Numbered from the stretch's first letter, positions 1-8,716 are shown. The stretch: 47,826 nucleotides of DNA from Tissierellia bacterium (GCA_012735215.1 JAAYHX010000001.1:1-47826); one strand, 5' to 3'. Notes: generated by a model not told the origin, from the letters alone. Program-made: numbers and translations.

Positions 1-1
1 A

Positions 2-193
2 CTATATAATGACAAAATCACTGAATTATTAATACATGACATTATCACTCATGGTTATGTAGCTTCTGCACATGGTAAGGTAATAGGAACCAATGAATAT
101 ATTCATTTCTGTCATGTATTTAAATTTACCGGTGCTAGTAAGAGTGCAAAGATAAAGAAGATAACATCATATATAATTTCTGTAACATTTTAA
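2..193 (+). CDS. NTF2/SnoaL-like protein, C-terminal fragment cut by window edge
   Basis: An open frame enters from the left edge and ends at TAA 191-193, giving 63 C-terminal residues. It contains the stretch DIITHGYVASAHGK, then an FCHVF strand and a final KKITSYII. This pattern of alternating strands ending in ITSYII is what I know from small SnoaL-like/NTF2-fold proteins of Firmicutes. Those are single-domain alpha+beta cone proteins that often bind small hydrophobic ligands or act as small isomerases or hydrolases. The active-site half lies outside the window, so no reaction can be assigned. The family call is from recall of the pattern and is moderate. Confidence 0.5.
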   Translation, partial: LYNDKITELLIHDIITHGYVASAHGKVIGTNEYIHFCHVFKFTGASKSAKIKKITSYIISVTF

Positions 194-284
194 AACTTGC
201 TCGAATATATTTTTATTTTCACTTTATGATATAATGAAAATCTTAATTGGCACATTGAGCGTTTTTTGTATGAGAAGTGAGTAT

Positions 285-656
285 ATGAGCCTAAGCAAAT
301 TGAATAGTGAAATGACAGCATTTTTAGATAGTTTGAAAAATCCCTTAAGAGATGAGATTGAATGTTTAAGAAAAATAGTAATGAGCGTAGACTATGAGTT
401 AACTGAGGGAGTTAAGTGGAAGGGGCCAAACTACAGTATTAATAGAAAAGGCCAAATTAAAACAAAAGTAAATCCGCAAAAGTAGCTTTAAGTTATATAT
501 CATCGTGGAGCGAAGGTTAAGGAGCCACTAGAGGAAAGATTACTAAGTGGGGAGTATAATATTTTAATATGGAAGGAAAACGACTGATGGGCAGTATAGG
601 CTTATGATGATGTAATTTATGTATAGCATATATGGAATAAAGGTAAACGGATTTGA
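285..656 (+). pseudogene. DUF1801 (frataxin-like/YdhG fold) pseudogene with five in-frame stops
   Basis: The frame starts at ATG 285 (MSLSKLNSEMTAFLDSL) and reads a normal DUF1801 N-terminus including EGVKWKGPNYS. The same frame then continues past TAG 483, TAA 489, TGA 585, TAG 597 and TAG 624. The residues between these stops are still recognisable as the family C-terminus (VIYHRGAKVKEPLEERLL and ILIWKEND). No frameshift is needed anywhere. The expected glutamine or arginine codons at several stops differ by one C-to-T change. DUF1801 proteins are small single-domain proteins; the Bacillus member Fra/YdhG is an iron chaperone. An intact relative lies at 12234-12602. There is no strong ribosome binding site. 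Confidence 0.8.
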
Positions 657-731
657 TAAGCGTATTTAGGCTGGGTTAATTATAATGATGATAGGGATGT
701 ATATTACTGTTAGTGGGGAAGGAGGCTCCAT

Positions 732-2445
732 ATGGACTTGAGGGAAAAGTTGATGCATAAATATGAAAACTTATTAGTGATGAGACACTATTATCGTTAT
801 AAGAGTTGAATGAAGGATGTTCTCTATTTCGGAGTAAATTTAATCCCAATTTTCTAAAAAGCATAGATGGGGAACTGTTAATAGAAACCATGTTTAACAT
901 TAACAATCGAGATAGTCTTATTTATTGGCTTGAGTTTAAAAACGACGATGTATTTAAGACTAATACATATGGCAACATTTCTGGGGGAAGTTCTTTTAAG
1001 TACGTAATGTTTAAAAGAAAATCTGGCAAGTGGGTAACCGGAAATCCCCAAAATCCAACGATATTGACCACAGATGAAGCAGTTCAGTTGGGAAGGAGAT
1101 TGAGGGATTCTTTAGTTGCAGGGGCTGAGCTGATAGAAAACATCGATTCAAATATTTCAATAAAGGAGTATATAAAGCTTCAGGAGGACTTGGATAGAGT
1201 CCTCATTGAAAATATGAGCAACTTAGGGTGGGTACATAAATACTACCATATGCTCTATCCTGAGAAAATAGACGCTTTTCATAGCACAAAGTGGCAAAAA
1301 CATACCCTTATCTGCTGCCATATTAAGCCTATAGATGACAGTAAATTATACATAATGTCGGGACAATATATGGAGATAGTGAAGGAATTAGGCTTACCAG
1401 CAGCTCATGCTATGAAGACCTTGGCTATTTTTTTGGGCCACCTAGGGAGTATTTTAGGATTGATGTTTCGGGCAGTATTAGAAATCATTGGGATATTATG
1501 AAGGAAGGCGGTTATATTTCAATAGGCTGGCCAGAATTAGGGGATCTAAGGGAGTATGGGGAAATCAAAAAGACTAAAATGAGGGAGAGGATAAAGGATA
1601 TTATTAAGTTAAAACCTACTATTAATTCTAAAGATATTGGGAAAATAACCAGCTGCATTTTAACCTTTTATTATAATATAAAACCTGGAGATATTGTAGT
1701 AGCAATTGATAAAGAAAAGGTATTGGGAATTGGTAAGGTAGTCGGAGGTTATGAATATATAGATACTTTAAAGTGGTCTCACTGTATATCCACAGAATGG
1801 TTATATATAGACGATAAAGGTATTAGGCTACCTAAACTCAAGGAAGGTTCAAATACTTTTATATATAGATATAAGGATTTAGATAATATTATATCTATTG
1901 AAAAATTAAAGAATAAAAAACCGCCTTCAACTAGAACAGAAGTTGGAGCAATACCAAAACTATCAGGAATTATTGGAGATATCCAAAATATATTAAATAG
2001 GAAAAAACAAGTTATACTATATGGACCACCAGGTACAGGAAAGACATATTATGCTGAGAAATCTTGTAGGGAGATTGCAGCTAGGAAAATGTTTAAAAAG
2101 TCTTTTGAAATGTTAACAGATTTAGAAAAGCAATCCATAGTTGGGAATGGTAGAACTAAAGGGGTAGTTCGAATTTGTTGCTTTCATCCAACCTGTGGCT
2201 ATGAAGATTTCATTGAGGGAATTAAACCTATTGTAGTAAATAATATAGTACTAGTAGGGGGACCTGCGATTTGGGCTTCTGTTATCGCAATTGCTGATGT
2301 AATTGTTGCGAGAGGTTTAGATCGTGAATACTATATTAAAATAACTTATTATGATGATACACTACATCTGCCTAGGCCTAAAATGTGGTCTAAGTATTAC
2401 TTCTATTCAGATCCAAGAAGAACAGACTTCATAGGAGCAATTTAA
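732..2445 (+). pseudogene. Decayed EVE-McrB-type restriction ATPase, 3' end replaced by unrelated sequence
   Basis: Ribosome binding site GGAAGGAGG (718-726) precedes ATG 732 (MDLREKLMHKYENLL). The family reading then needs a one-base loss repaired near 775, a TAA ignored at 800, and a second one-base loss repaired near 1423, where TLGYFFGPP continues in the other frame. Domains in order are: an N-terminal region with LIYWLEF, GGGSSFKYV-like and NLGWVHKYYHMLYPEKID motifs; an EVE-like modified-base reader (about 1500-1900, GYISIGWPELGDL and IKPGDIVVAI); then an AAA+ start with Walker A GPPGTGKT (about 2023-2046). In type IV systems such proteins cut modified DNA together with McrC. Here the AAA+ domain stops near residue GIKPIVV (about 2235) and runs into about 65 unrelated residues. 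Walker B and McrC are absent. The gene is clearly non-functional. Confidence 0.8.
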
Positions 2446-2478
2446 ATTTAATAGATTAATATATATGGATGTGAAAAT

Positions 2479-2727
2479 ATGAGAAATAAGATAATAACAA
2501 CTATTTCTTGGATAACTGCTATATTGATTATTATACTAATACCTTTAAATAAATTACTATTAATACCTAAAGGAATTTTTAATATCATTATGGGCATTGG
2601 TCTCATTTTGGTATCTGTAATTCTTTTACTAAAAGAATATTTCTCTAATAGGAAGCTCACTATAGTGTCATTGATAGGGCCAATAGTATTTTTATTAATT
2701 TCTTTATATTATTTGCTTATATTGTAA
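2479..2727 (+). CDS. Small membrane protein, 82 aa, three predicted membrane segments
   Basis: ATG 2479 follows a weak GGATG box 6-10 bases upstream. The protein is almost wholly hydrophobic. Three segments can be seen at about residues 5-28, 30-52 and 60-82, with a short charged loop KEYFSNRK between the last two. No family is recognised. It directly follows the foreign tail of the broken McrB gene (34 bases) and ends before the terminator at 2798. It may therefore have come in with that tail. Small three-helix proteins next to secreted-toxin remnants are sometimes immunity proteins, but nothing here proves that. Codon use is like the neighbours. Confidence 0.55.
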   Translation: MRNKIITTISWITAILIIILIPLNKLLLIPKGIFNIIMGIGLILVSVILLLKEYFSNRKLTIVSLIGPIVFLLISLYYLLIL

Positions 2728-2797
2728 AAAAACAACTTAATTAAAAGTTCTATCTATAAAAAGATAGATAATGATGATTATTGAACAGGATAATAAG

Positions 2798-2825
2798 TCC
2801 CCCATTTATTCCTGGGGGATTTTTT
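2798..2825 (+). terminator. Rho-independent terminator
   Basis: TCCCCC (2798-2803) pairs with GGGGGA (2814-2819) across a 10-base loop and is followed by six T. It closes the small membrane protein gene. Confidence 0.85.
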
Positions 2826-2993
2826 ATGGCTCTTTTAGCAACAGAATAGAGCCTGGGTCTGCACTAGGCTTGTTTGTTTTAAGAGGAAAGAGAACAATCT
2901 GTGGACAAGCTACCCCGATAGTCCAAATTATTTGGAGAAAAATAGGATGAGGTACAGCAGTTTAGAGATATCAAATGAAGGAGTGCTTTTATT

Positions 2994-4010
2994 ATGGTAT
3001 TAGAGAAAAGAAAGAAAAAGTTAAGAATAAGTATGTTTGTAATAATTTTAGTAATTATTGTTATTGCTGTTTTTGCTTTCAGAACAATTAGGGCTTCAGA
3101 AAGCAATCAAATATCTGAGAAAAACGATGGTGATAAGACAAAACCGGTTTTTAGTTCAACAGAACTTGATTTTGATATTTCCATATCTACTGATAAATTA
3201 TATAGTTCTAATGGGATTTTAATCCGATTAAAAGATAATGAAGTTTTGATGCAAAAAAATAGTGATGAAGTAATCTATCCTGCTTCTCTGACCAAAATGA
3301 TGACAGCTATTGTTGCCATAGAAAATTTACCTAATCTTAATGAAAAAATTAAACTTACAACGTCTATGTTTGAGGGATTATATGAAGCCCATGCATCCAT
3401 GGCTGGTTTTCAACCGGATGAAGAGATAAAGGCAATAGATCTGTTATATGGTGCAATGCTTCCAAGCGGTGCAGAGAGCTGTATTGCACTTGCTGTTCAT
3501 ATAGCGGGTTCTGAGCAGAACTTTGTAAAGTTAATGAATCAAAAGGCGCAAGAGCTTGGAATGAAAAATACCCATTTTGAAAATACTACTGGCCTTCATC
3601 ATGAAAGCCATTATACAACAGTTAAAGATCTGTCTGTCCTTTTAAACTATGCTTTGAAAAATGATACTTTTAGAGAAATTTTCACTACATTTATTTATCC
3701 CATACCAAATACTAATAAGCATCTTGAAGGGATAACCCTTTACAGTACCTTGTATATAAGGCTTTGTGAGCTTAGTGATAAAAATATTATGTATGGGAAA
3801 ATTTTAGGAGGTAAAACTGGATATACTGAGGAAGCAGGCCTTTGTCTGGCAAGTCTTGCTAAGGTAGGAAATCAAGAATACATTCTTATTACAACTGGTG
3901 CAAAGGGAGATCCTCGTACGGAACAGTATAATGTTATAGATGCTTTAGTTGTATACAATAGTATAGGGCAACAATGGTTTCGTCATAAGAATTTATTTAA
4001 ATTTAGATAA
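2994..4010 (+). CDS. D-alanyl-D-alanine carboxypeptidase, peptidase family S11
   Basis: This penicillin-binding enzyme trims the terminal D-Ala from peptidoglycan stem peptides outside the membrane. The ribosome binding site AAGGAG (2978-2983) lies 10 bases before ATG 2994. The N-terminus has a basic stretch and then a single membrane helix (residues 14-30), so it is a signal anchor. Active-site motifs are all present: S98-L-T-K101 (SxxK nucleophile), S158-G-A in place of the usual SGN, and K274-T-G-Y (KTG). The catalytic domain covers about residues 65-310. At 338 residues it is shorter than many DacA proteins and lacks a clear C-terminal amphipathic anchor, matching the short VanY/DacF-like members. 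It stands alone on its transcript. A D-Ala-D-Ala ligase-like gene lies far away at 36338. Confidence 0.9.
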   Translation: MVLEKRKKKLRISMFVIILVIIVIAVFAFRTIRASESNQISEKNDGDKTKPVFSSTELDFDISISTDKLYSSNGILIRLKDNEVLMQKNSDEVIYPASLTKMMTAIVAIENLPNLNEKIKLTTSMFEGLYEAHASMAGFQPDEEIKAIDLLYGAMLPSGAESCIALAVHIAGSEQNFVKLMNQKAQELGMKNTHFENTTGLHHESHYTTVKDLSVLLNYALKNDTFREIFTTFIYPIPNTNKHLEGITLYSTLYIRLCELSDKNIMYGKILGGKTGYTEEAGLCLASLAKVGNQEYILITTGAKGDPRTEQYNVIDALVVYNSIGQQWFRHKNLFKFR

Positions 4011-4263
4011 GATAAATCTCTAATATTGCCTCTCTGATTTTAAGGATGGATTATTCTAATCGGCAGGTTTTAATTTTCCTAAGGAGATGATAGCATGAAT
4101 AGGAGAAAGATATAACTATCGTCTATGTGTTTGATATAAAATTGTTTGAAAGTATATCCTTAAAACTATATCTATTATATTACAAGTATGGATATCATAT
4201 TTCTCATAATTGTAACCTAATGGTATACTAGATATAAGCTATTTTTTACTAGAGGTGAAAATG

Positions 4264-5367
4264 ATGGATCCTAATCTAATATACATTATTTATGGAGATA
4301 ATCCAAAATTCATGGTGAAAAGGATATTAAATGAGATAGATTTAGAAAAGGAAATACCCAGTAGGGATTCTTTAATAGGCATTAAGCCAAATTTAGTCCT
4401 TGCTAAGCCCTCGACTTCTGGAGCTACAACCTGTCCCAAATTGGTTGAAGGGTTGGTAGAGTATCTAAAATCAAAGGGCTATAATAACATAGCCATATTG
4501 GAAGGATCTTGGGTAGGGGACAAAACCCAATTGGCCTTTAAGGTGTGTGGATACGAGGATTTATCTAAAAAGTATAATATACTCTTAATAGATTTACAAA
4601 AGGATAGCTATAGTGATTATGAGGTAGATGGCATAACCATTTCAGTTTGCGATAGTATAATGGAAGTTGATTATCTAATCAACATGCCTGTACTCAAGGG
4701 ACATTGTCAAACTAACATAACCTGTGCTTTAAAGAATATGAAAGGTTGTATTCCAAACAAAGAAAAAAGGCGTTTTCATACTATGGGATTACATAAGCCT
4801 ATTGCTTACCTGAACAAGGTAATAAAGCAGGACTTAATAATAGTAGATGGAATAATAGGGGATTTAAACTTTGAGGAAGGCGGAAATCCTGTTCAGATGA
4901 ACAGGGTAATAGTTGGTAAAGATCCGGTGCTTATTGATAGCTATGTTGCTCAATTATTAGGCTATGATATAGAGGATATTCCATATATAGGGATGTCGGA
5001 AGAAATGGGAGTGGGAAGGACAATTTCATCAGATGATGACATAAAGGAATTAAATAAGGATTCAACTCCAATGATTATTCCAAAAACTAGATTAGTAGAA
5101 GAGCTTACAAAAAATGTGGTGGAAAACATGGCTTGTTCAGCTTGCTATGGAAGTTTAGTTCATGCATTGGATAGATTGAGTGATTTAGGAGCTCTTTATG
5201 ATTACGATGGAAAGATATATATTGGACAGGGTTTTAAAGATAAAAAGGGAAAAGGCATAGGAATAGGTAGTTGTACTAAAGGCTTTGAAAAGAGTCTACC
5301 AGGCTGTCCCCCTAAAGCTAAGGATATAATAGAATTTTTGAAAGACTCTTTTCAATGGTTCAAATAA
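4264..5367 (+). CDS. DUF362 domain protein
   Basis: 367 residues. I place the start at ATG 4264 because AGAGGTG (4251-4257) sits six bases before it; ATG 4261 and GTG 4255 are alternatives. DUF362 features are visible: IKPNLVLAKPSTSGATTCP near the N-terminus, LINMPVLKGHCQTNITCALKNMKGCIPN in the middle, and VDGIIGDLNFEEGGNPVQMNRVIVGKDPVLID. A C-terminal part has spaced cysteines (ACSACYGSL, GSCTKGF, PGCPP). DUF362 proteins are often fused to or encoded beside ferredoxin domains and are presumed redox or metal proteins, but the reaction is unknown. The canonical CxxCxxC repeats of a [4Fe-4S] ferredoxin are not seen. It is monocistronic, followed 104 bases later by the CBS gene. Confidence 0.8.
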   Translation: MDPNLIYIIYGDNPKFMVKRILNEIDLEKEIPSRDSLIGIKPNLVLAKPSTSGATTCPKLVEGLVEYLKSKGYNNIAILEGSWVGDKTQLAFKVCGYEDLSKKYNILLIDLQKDSYSDYEVDGITISVCDSIMEVDYLINMPVLKGHCQTNITCALKNMKGCIPNKEKRRFHTMGLHKPIAYLNKVIKQDLIIVDGIIGDLNFEEGGNPVQMNRVIVGKDPVLIDSYVAQLLGYDIEDIPYIGMSEEMGVGRTISSDDDIKELNKDSTPMIIPKTRLVEELTKNVVENMACSACYGSLVHALDRLSDLGALYDYDGKIYIGQGFKDKKGKGIGIGSCTKGFEKSLPGCPPKAKDIIEFLKDSFQWFK

Positions 5368-5471
5368 TATGGCTTGACCTTCCAAATAATAAGCTTATTT
5401 TTTAACTAGAGATAAGAATATTCCTTTGGATTGGGTATAAGATAGGTAGGAAAAAATAAGGGGGATGGTTT

Positions 5472-5852
5472 ATGGAGATCAGAGATATTATGAAGTCGCC
5501 AGTAATTGCAGTGACTCCAGAGGAAACAGTAGGTAAAGCCCTTGATATTATGTATAGAGAAAACATCAATGGGATGCCTGTACTTGATAAAGATGGGAAT
5601 TTACTAGGTATAGTAGTTAAGGCAGACATATATAGGTTTTTAATTGATCCTGGCCATTATAAGTCTTGTCCTGTGGAGTGGGTTATGACGAAGGAGGTAG
5701 TCAAGGCATATGCCCATGAGGATATTAAAGTTGTAGCCAAAAGGCTTAGGGAAAAGGATGTTATTGCCTTGCCTGTAATAGAAGGGGACAAGGTTGTTGG
5801 GATTGTTTCCATTGAAGATTTTGTAGACTTATTTATTGAGACATGCCAATAA
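5472..5852 (+). CDS. CBS-pair (Bateman) protein
   Basis: 126 residues made of two CBS motifs: about residues 1-58 (MKSPVIAVTPEETVGKALDIM ... GMPVLDKDGNLLGIV) and 66-126 (VMTKEVVKAYAHEDIKVVA ... ALPVIEGDKVVGIVSIEDF). CBS pairs bind adenine nucleotides and act as energy or ligand sensors, here without any fused effector. The ribosome binding site AAGGGGGA (about 5458-5465) precedes ATG 5472. The partner it controls cannot be read from the context; DUF362 upstream is the closest same-strand gene. It ends before the two-way hairpin at 5938. Confidence 0.9.
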   Translation: MEIRDIMKSPVIAVTPEETVGKALDIMYRENINGMPVLDKDGNLLGIVVKADIYRFLIDPGHYKSCPVEWVMTKEVVKAYAHEDIKVVAKRLREKDVIALPVIEGDKVVGIVSIEDFVDLFIETCQ

Positions 5853-5937
5853 CATAATATTGTGAACTTGCAAGAAAGTGCTGAGAGTAATCAATTAGGG
5901 TAAATTTAATATAAACATGAGGGAAATGGCACAAAAG

Positions 5938-5970
5938 AAGGCATATTTGCCAAAAGGGCAAATATGCCTT
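5938..5970. terminator. Bidirectional terminator between convergent genes
   Basis: A 14-bp perfect stem (5938-5951 with 5957-5970) and a five-base loop lie between the CBS gene and the convergent gene 5974-6504. Read on the minus strand it is followed by a T-rich run, so it mainly serves that gene. Confidence 0.8.
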
Positions 5971-5973
5971 TAA

Positions 5974-6504
5974 TTATTCTCCTCTTTCCCAAGCATCTAG
6001 TTTTTCCATAACCCTATTATAGGTTTCTTTTGAGATTTCTGGCAGACCACCTAGCATCTTTTCTGCAGCCTTAAACCCATCGTCTATGGCTTTTCTAAGG
6101 GTGTCCAGCTTTGACTTGTCTCCTCCAGATATGGCTATAGCAAAGTCTACAATTCTTTGGCTGACAGCTTCAATCCCTAAGATTCCATCAGGTCCAATTA
6201 ATTCTTGAGCCTCTAGCCGAGCCTGTTCATCAACAATTACTTGATCTCCTTCTTTTAGTAGGTGAAAGGCTTTTCCCTGCCGAGCTAGTAAGTCCTCAAC
6301 AATTCTCCTTAAAGAGGAATATGCTCTTTCGCTATCCTTCTTAAGCTTGTCTACAGTCATCTTGTCATATATATGGCCTTTATCTTTATTGGATGTTTTT
6401 TCATAGACAGCTGCTGGCAATTCCTTCCCTCTTTTTTTCTTCTCGGTCACCACTTTTTCTGTTCTTGCAACTGGTAGGCCTGGATGAACTTTTTGGATTC
6501 TCAT
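5974..6504 (-). CDS. Conserved hypothetical protein of clostridia (176 aa)
   Basis: The start is ATG 6504 (MRIQKVHPGLPVAR) because AGAGGTG lies six bases upstream; the GTG at 6513 would overlap that site. The N-terminal 50 residues are basic and probably disordered. The rest is helical. The C-terminal half carries IGPDGILGIEAVSQRIVDFAIAISGGD, then MLGGLPEISKETYNRVMEKLD, a pattern I recall from uncharacterised Firmicute proteins with GPDGYWGVEQTSQRI-like stretches. No signal peptide or membrane helix is seen. The function is unknown. Upstream, GCCGATAT (6526-6533, minus strand) resembles a sigma-D type -10, but the matching -35 is poor. Confidence 0.7.
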   Translation of the reverse strand: MRIQKVHPGLPVARTEKVVTEKKKRGKELPAAVYEKTSNKDKGHIYDKMTVDKLKKDSERAYSSLRRIVEDLLARQGKAFHLLKEGDQVIVDEQARLEAQELIGPDGILGIEAVSQRIVDFAIAISGGDKSKLDTLRKAIDDGFKAAEKMLGGLPEISKETYNRVMEKLDAWERGE

Positions 6505-6764
6505 ATTCATCACCTCTCATCATATATATCGGCAAAAAAAGGAAAAAGATGATAAGAAAACTAATGCAATATAAAAATCATGGAAATTTTTTGCAATGTA
6601 ATGTAAAATTATAATATAAAACTGAATGAGAAAACAATATATGTGGTAGTTTCAGAAGTACTTAATAGATATGTTGGCAGGACAGATAAGGACATAATAG
6701 ATTCAAATTAATTAAGTTTTTTAAAAATATTTGGAGGGTTAAGAAACCTTCTGGGGGTTCATTT

Positions 6765-8318
6765 ATGAACACATCGAAAATAGTTCTTAGTCTTTATTTG
6801 GTTCTTGCAGTTATATTAGCTCAATTTTTTGCTGCTTATCTCTTTTCTAAGGGTAAAACTAGTTATCGAAAAGCATTCTCAGCCTTGGTATTGTGCATAA
6901 GTTTGTATTTGTTAGGTTACTTAATGATTATTAATAGTAACAATTTGGAAGAAATGATTTTTTGGAATCAGATTCAATATTTGGGACTGCCCTTTATTTC
7001 CGTACTATGGCTTATGGTGGCTCTTCTATACACAAAAACAATTTCTTCCCTAAAAATCCAGTTGTCAATTTTACTCTTTGCTATACCCATTACAACCTTC
7101 TTTATTAGGCTCACCAATTCCTGGCATCATCTTATGTATACAAGATGGGAAGTGAGGCAGTTTTCTGAATGGTATTCCTTGTATATGGAAAGAGGTATAT
7201 GGTACTATGTTAACATTTCTTATACCATATCCTGCATGTTTCTTACAGTTATCGTCTACTTAATAGGCTACCTGAAACATAAGGATGGCTATATCAGATC
7301 TCACTTTTTAGTTTTCTTATTTGCTTCTTTACTGCCTTTTATTGGAATACTCCTAGTAATTTTTACTTTTGGAGATTGGTGCATTGATTATTCTGCTTTA
7401 ATAATGCCTGTTTCCTTACTTATTATTAGTTTTGGTATTGTTAGATATGATTTTTTGGAAATAAGAACTTTGGCTAGGGAAACAATCTTTGAGAACAATT
7501 CCGTTGGTATGCTGGTATTGGGACCAGGAAAGAAAGTAATAGACTATAATAGGGCTGCTGAGAAATTTTTTGAATCAATGAACATATCATTGAATAATTA
7601 CTCCATAGAAGAAATATATGCTCGGGAGCCAAGACTGTTGGAAATATTCCAAAGTGACAGCAGCTGTGGTTTTTCTTTGCTAATAGATGGGGAAGAACGG
7701 TTTTTTGAGATTGATGTAGTACCGTTGGGATATTCCCATGATAGCAATACCAGAATGCTTAAATCCATCCGTGATGTTACAGATGAAAGAAAAATTAAAG
7801 AGGAACTAAAGATCTTAGCTACCATAGATTCTCTAAGCGGCCTCAACAATCGGGCAGAATTTATGAATTTGGCCAGGAGGGAATTTGATTGGGTTAAAAG
7901 GAATAATGAGGGAATATCATTTTTGATTATGGATTTGGACAATTTTAAGATAATCAACGATACCTTTGGACATGCAGCGGGAGATGAAATTATTCGCGAA
8001 GTTGGGCGTATTATAAAGAGTAGTTTCCGAAAAACTGATATTGCTGGTCGTTTAGGAGGAGAAGAGTTTGCAGTGGTTTTAAAGAACACTTCTTTGGAAG
8101 AAGCAAGAAAGATAGCGGAAAAGTTTCGAGAGACTGTAGCCAATAGAAAAGTAATTTACAGGGGACAGGAAATTTCTTTTACCCTAAGTATTGGAGTTGC
8201 GGCAATAAGAGGTTACACTGATGAAATCAAGGATATTGAAGATATTTTTAAAATGGCAGATGATGCCCTATATGAGGCGAAAGCTAATGGACGAAACCGT
8301 GTTGTAGCTTATCACTAA
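6765..8318 (+). CDS. Membrane diguanylate cyclase: 7TM - PAS - GGDEF
   Basis: 517 residues. GGGGG (6750-6757 region) precedes ATG 6765. Residues 1-230 hold about seven hydrophobic helices of the type found at the N-terminus of some histidine kinases. A PAS-like domain follows (about 238-340, ENNSVGMLVLGPGKKVIDYNRAAEKFF). The GGDEF domain is about 350-515. Its catalytic motif is G431-G-E-E-F435, and a product-inhibition I-site R422-x-x-D425 lies five residues before it. It should therefore make cyclic di-GMP from two GTP and be feedback controlled. The inducing signal is unknown. It is monocistronic. Two more GGDEF genes lie at 16232 (broken) and 17653. Confidence 0.93.
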   Translation: MNTSKIVLSLYLVLAVILAQFFAAYLFSKGKTSYRKAFSALVLCISLYLLGYLMIINSNNLEEMIFWNQIQYLGLPFISVLWLMVALLYTKTISSLKIQLSILLFAIPITTFFIRLTNSWHHLMYTRWEVRQFSEWYSLYMERGIWYYVNISYTISCMFLTVIVYLIGYLKHKDGYIRSHFLVFLFASLLPFIGILLVIFTFGDWCIDYSALIMPVSLLIISFGIVRYDFLEIRTLARETIFENNSVGMLVLGPGKKVIDYNRAAEKFFESMNISLNNYSIEEIYAREPRLLEIFQSDSSCGFSLLIDGEERFFEIDVVPLGYSHDSNTRMLKSIRDVTDERKIKEELKILATIDSLSGLNNRAEFMNLARREFDWVKRNNEGISFLIMDLDNFKIINDTFGHAAGDEIIREVGRIIKSSFRKTDIAGRLGGEEFAVVLKNTSLEEARKIAEKFRETVANRKVIYRGQEISFTLSIGVAAIRGYTDEIKDIEDIFKMADDALYEAKANGRNRVVAYH

Positions 8319-8421
8319 GCAAGTCCTTGTTAAAGTTCAACCTTTTTCCTGGAATTGGCACAGATATTATTATAATAACACCTACTAATAGAATAATAGA
8401 GTTAGTAGCTTTTACTTTCAT
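8284..8421 (-). pseudogene. Remnant of membrane protein partnered with Xre regulator
   Basis: ATG 8421 overlaps the TAA of the broken Xre gene (TAATGA), as in coupled operons. The frame reads MKVKATNSIILLVGVIIIISVPIPGK, one membrane helix, and then runs into the tail of the convergent cyclase gene and stops at 8284. Small Xre regulators of the YozG type are commonly followed by a small multi-helix membrane protein. This looks like the first helix of such a partner, the rest deleted. The family of the partner is not certain. Confidence 0.5.
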
Positions 8422-8634
8422 TACATTAATCTTTTACCTCTCATAAATAAAGATGTCTTCATTTTATTATTAAAGTATTTTGCAATTCCAAATGATAAAG
8501 CAAGGGATGAATTATATGGCCTATTTTCAAATGAACTAATGGTTTGCCTAGATACCTTTAATTCTTTTGCTAGTTCATCTTGCTTTAGACCTTGTTCTTT
8601 TTTAATATTTCTATATTATTATTCACAATCTCAT
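8421..8634 (-). pseudogene. Xre-family (YozG-like) regulator, frameshifted
   Basis: On the minus strand AAGGAGG (8639-8645) precedes ATG 8634. The reading frame is lost almost at once. From about 8600 on, another frame gives a full helix-turn-helix: EQGLKQDELAKELKVSRQTISSFENRPYNSSLALSFGIAKYF, ending at TAA 8421. Restoring one base in the run of six T at 8598-8603 joins the helix-turn-helix to an upstream NNNIEILKK stretch; the very first codons still do not fit, so a second lesion near the start is likely. Members are about 65-70 residues and repress their own operon. The operators in front of it at 8653 and 8699 are intact. Confidence 0.75.
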
Positions 8635-8652
8635 GTAACCTCCTTTATGAAA

Positions 8653-8670
8653 TGTAAAGCTACCTTTACA
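8653..8670. promoter_or_regulatory. Palindromic operator, copy 1
   Basis: TGTAAAG-CTAC-CTTTACA is a perfect inverted repeat with seven-base arms and a four-base centre. It sits 19 bases upstream of the start of the broken Xre gene and matches copy 2 in both arms. Confidence 0.8.
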
Positions 8671-8698
8671 CTTATATCATTGTATTTGCATCATAATA

Positions 8699-8716
8699 TG
8701 TAAAGCATACTTTACA
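8699..8716. promoter_or_regulatory. Palindromic operator, copy 2
   Basis: TGTAAAG-CATA-CTTTACA has the same arms as copy 1. The two centres are 46 bp apart. The pair probably bound the dimeric Xre regulator encoded next to it; the centre differs while the arms are conserved, which is typical of a protein site. Confidence 0.8.

Noticed and set aside
4095-4115. Short frame after AAGGAG at about 4080
   Set aside because: Only six codons long; possibly a trace of a gene but nothing supports a product.
6600-6764. Cyclic di-GMP riboswitch before the cyclase at 6765
   Set aside because: I looked for the GEMM core with its conserved CAAAC/GNRA and GGCC parts and saw none.
7598-8143. 181-codon minus-strand frame opposite the cyclase
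   Set aside because: It is the complement of a conserved GGDEF domain, with serine-rich, unnatural composition.
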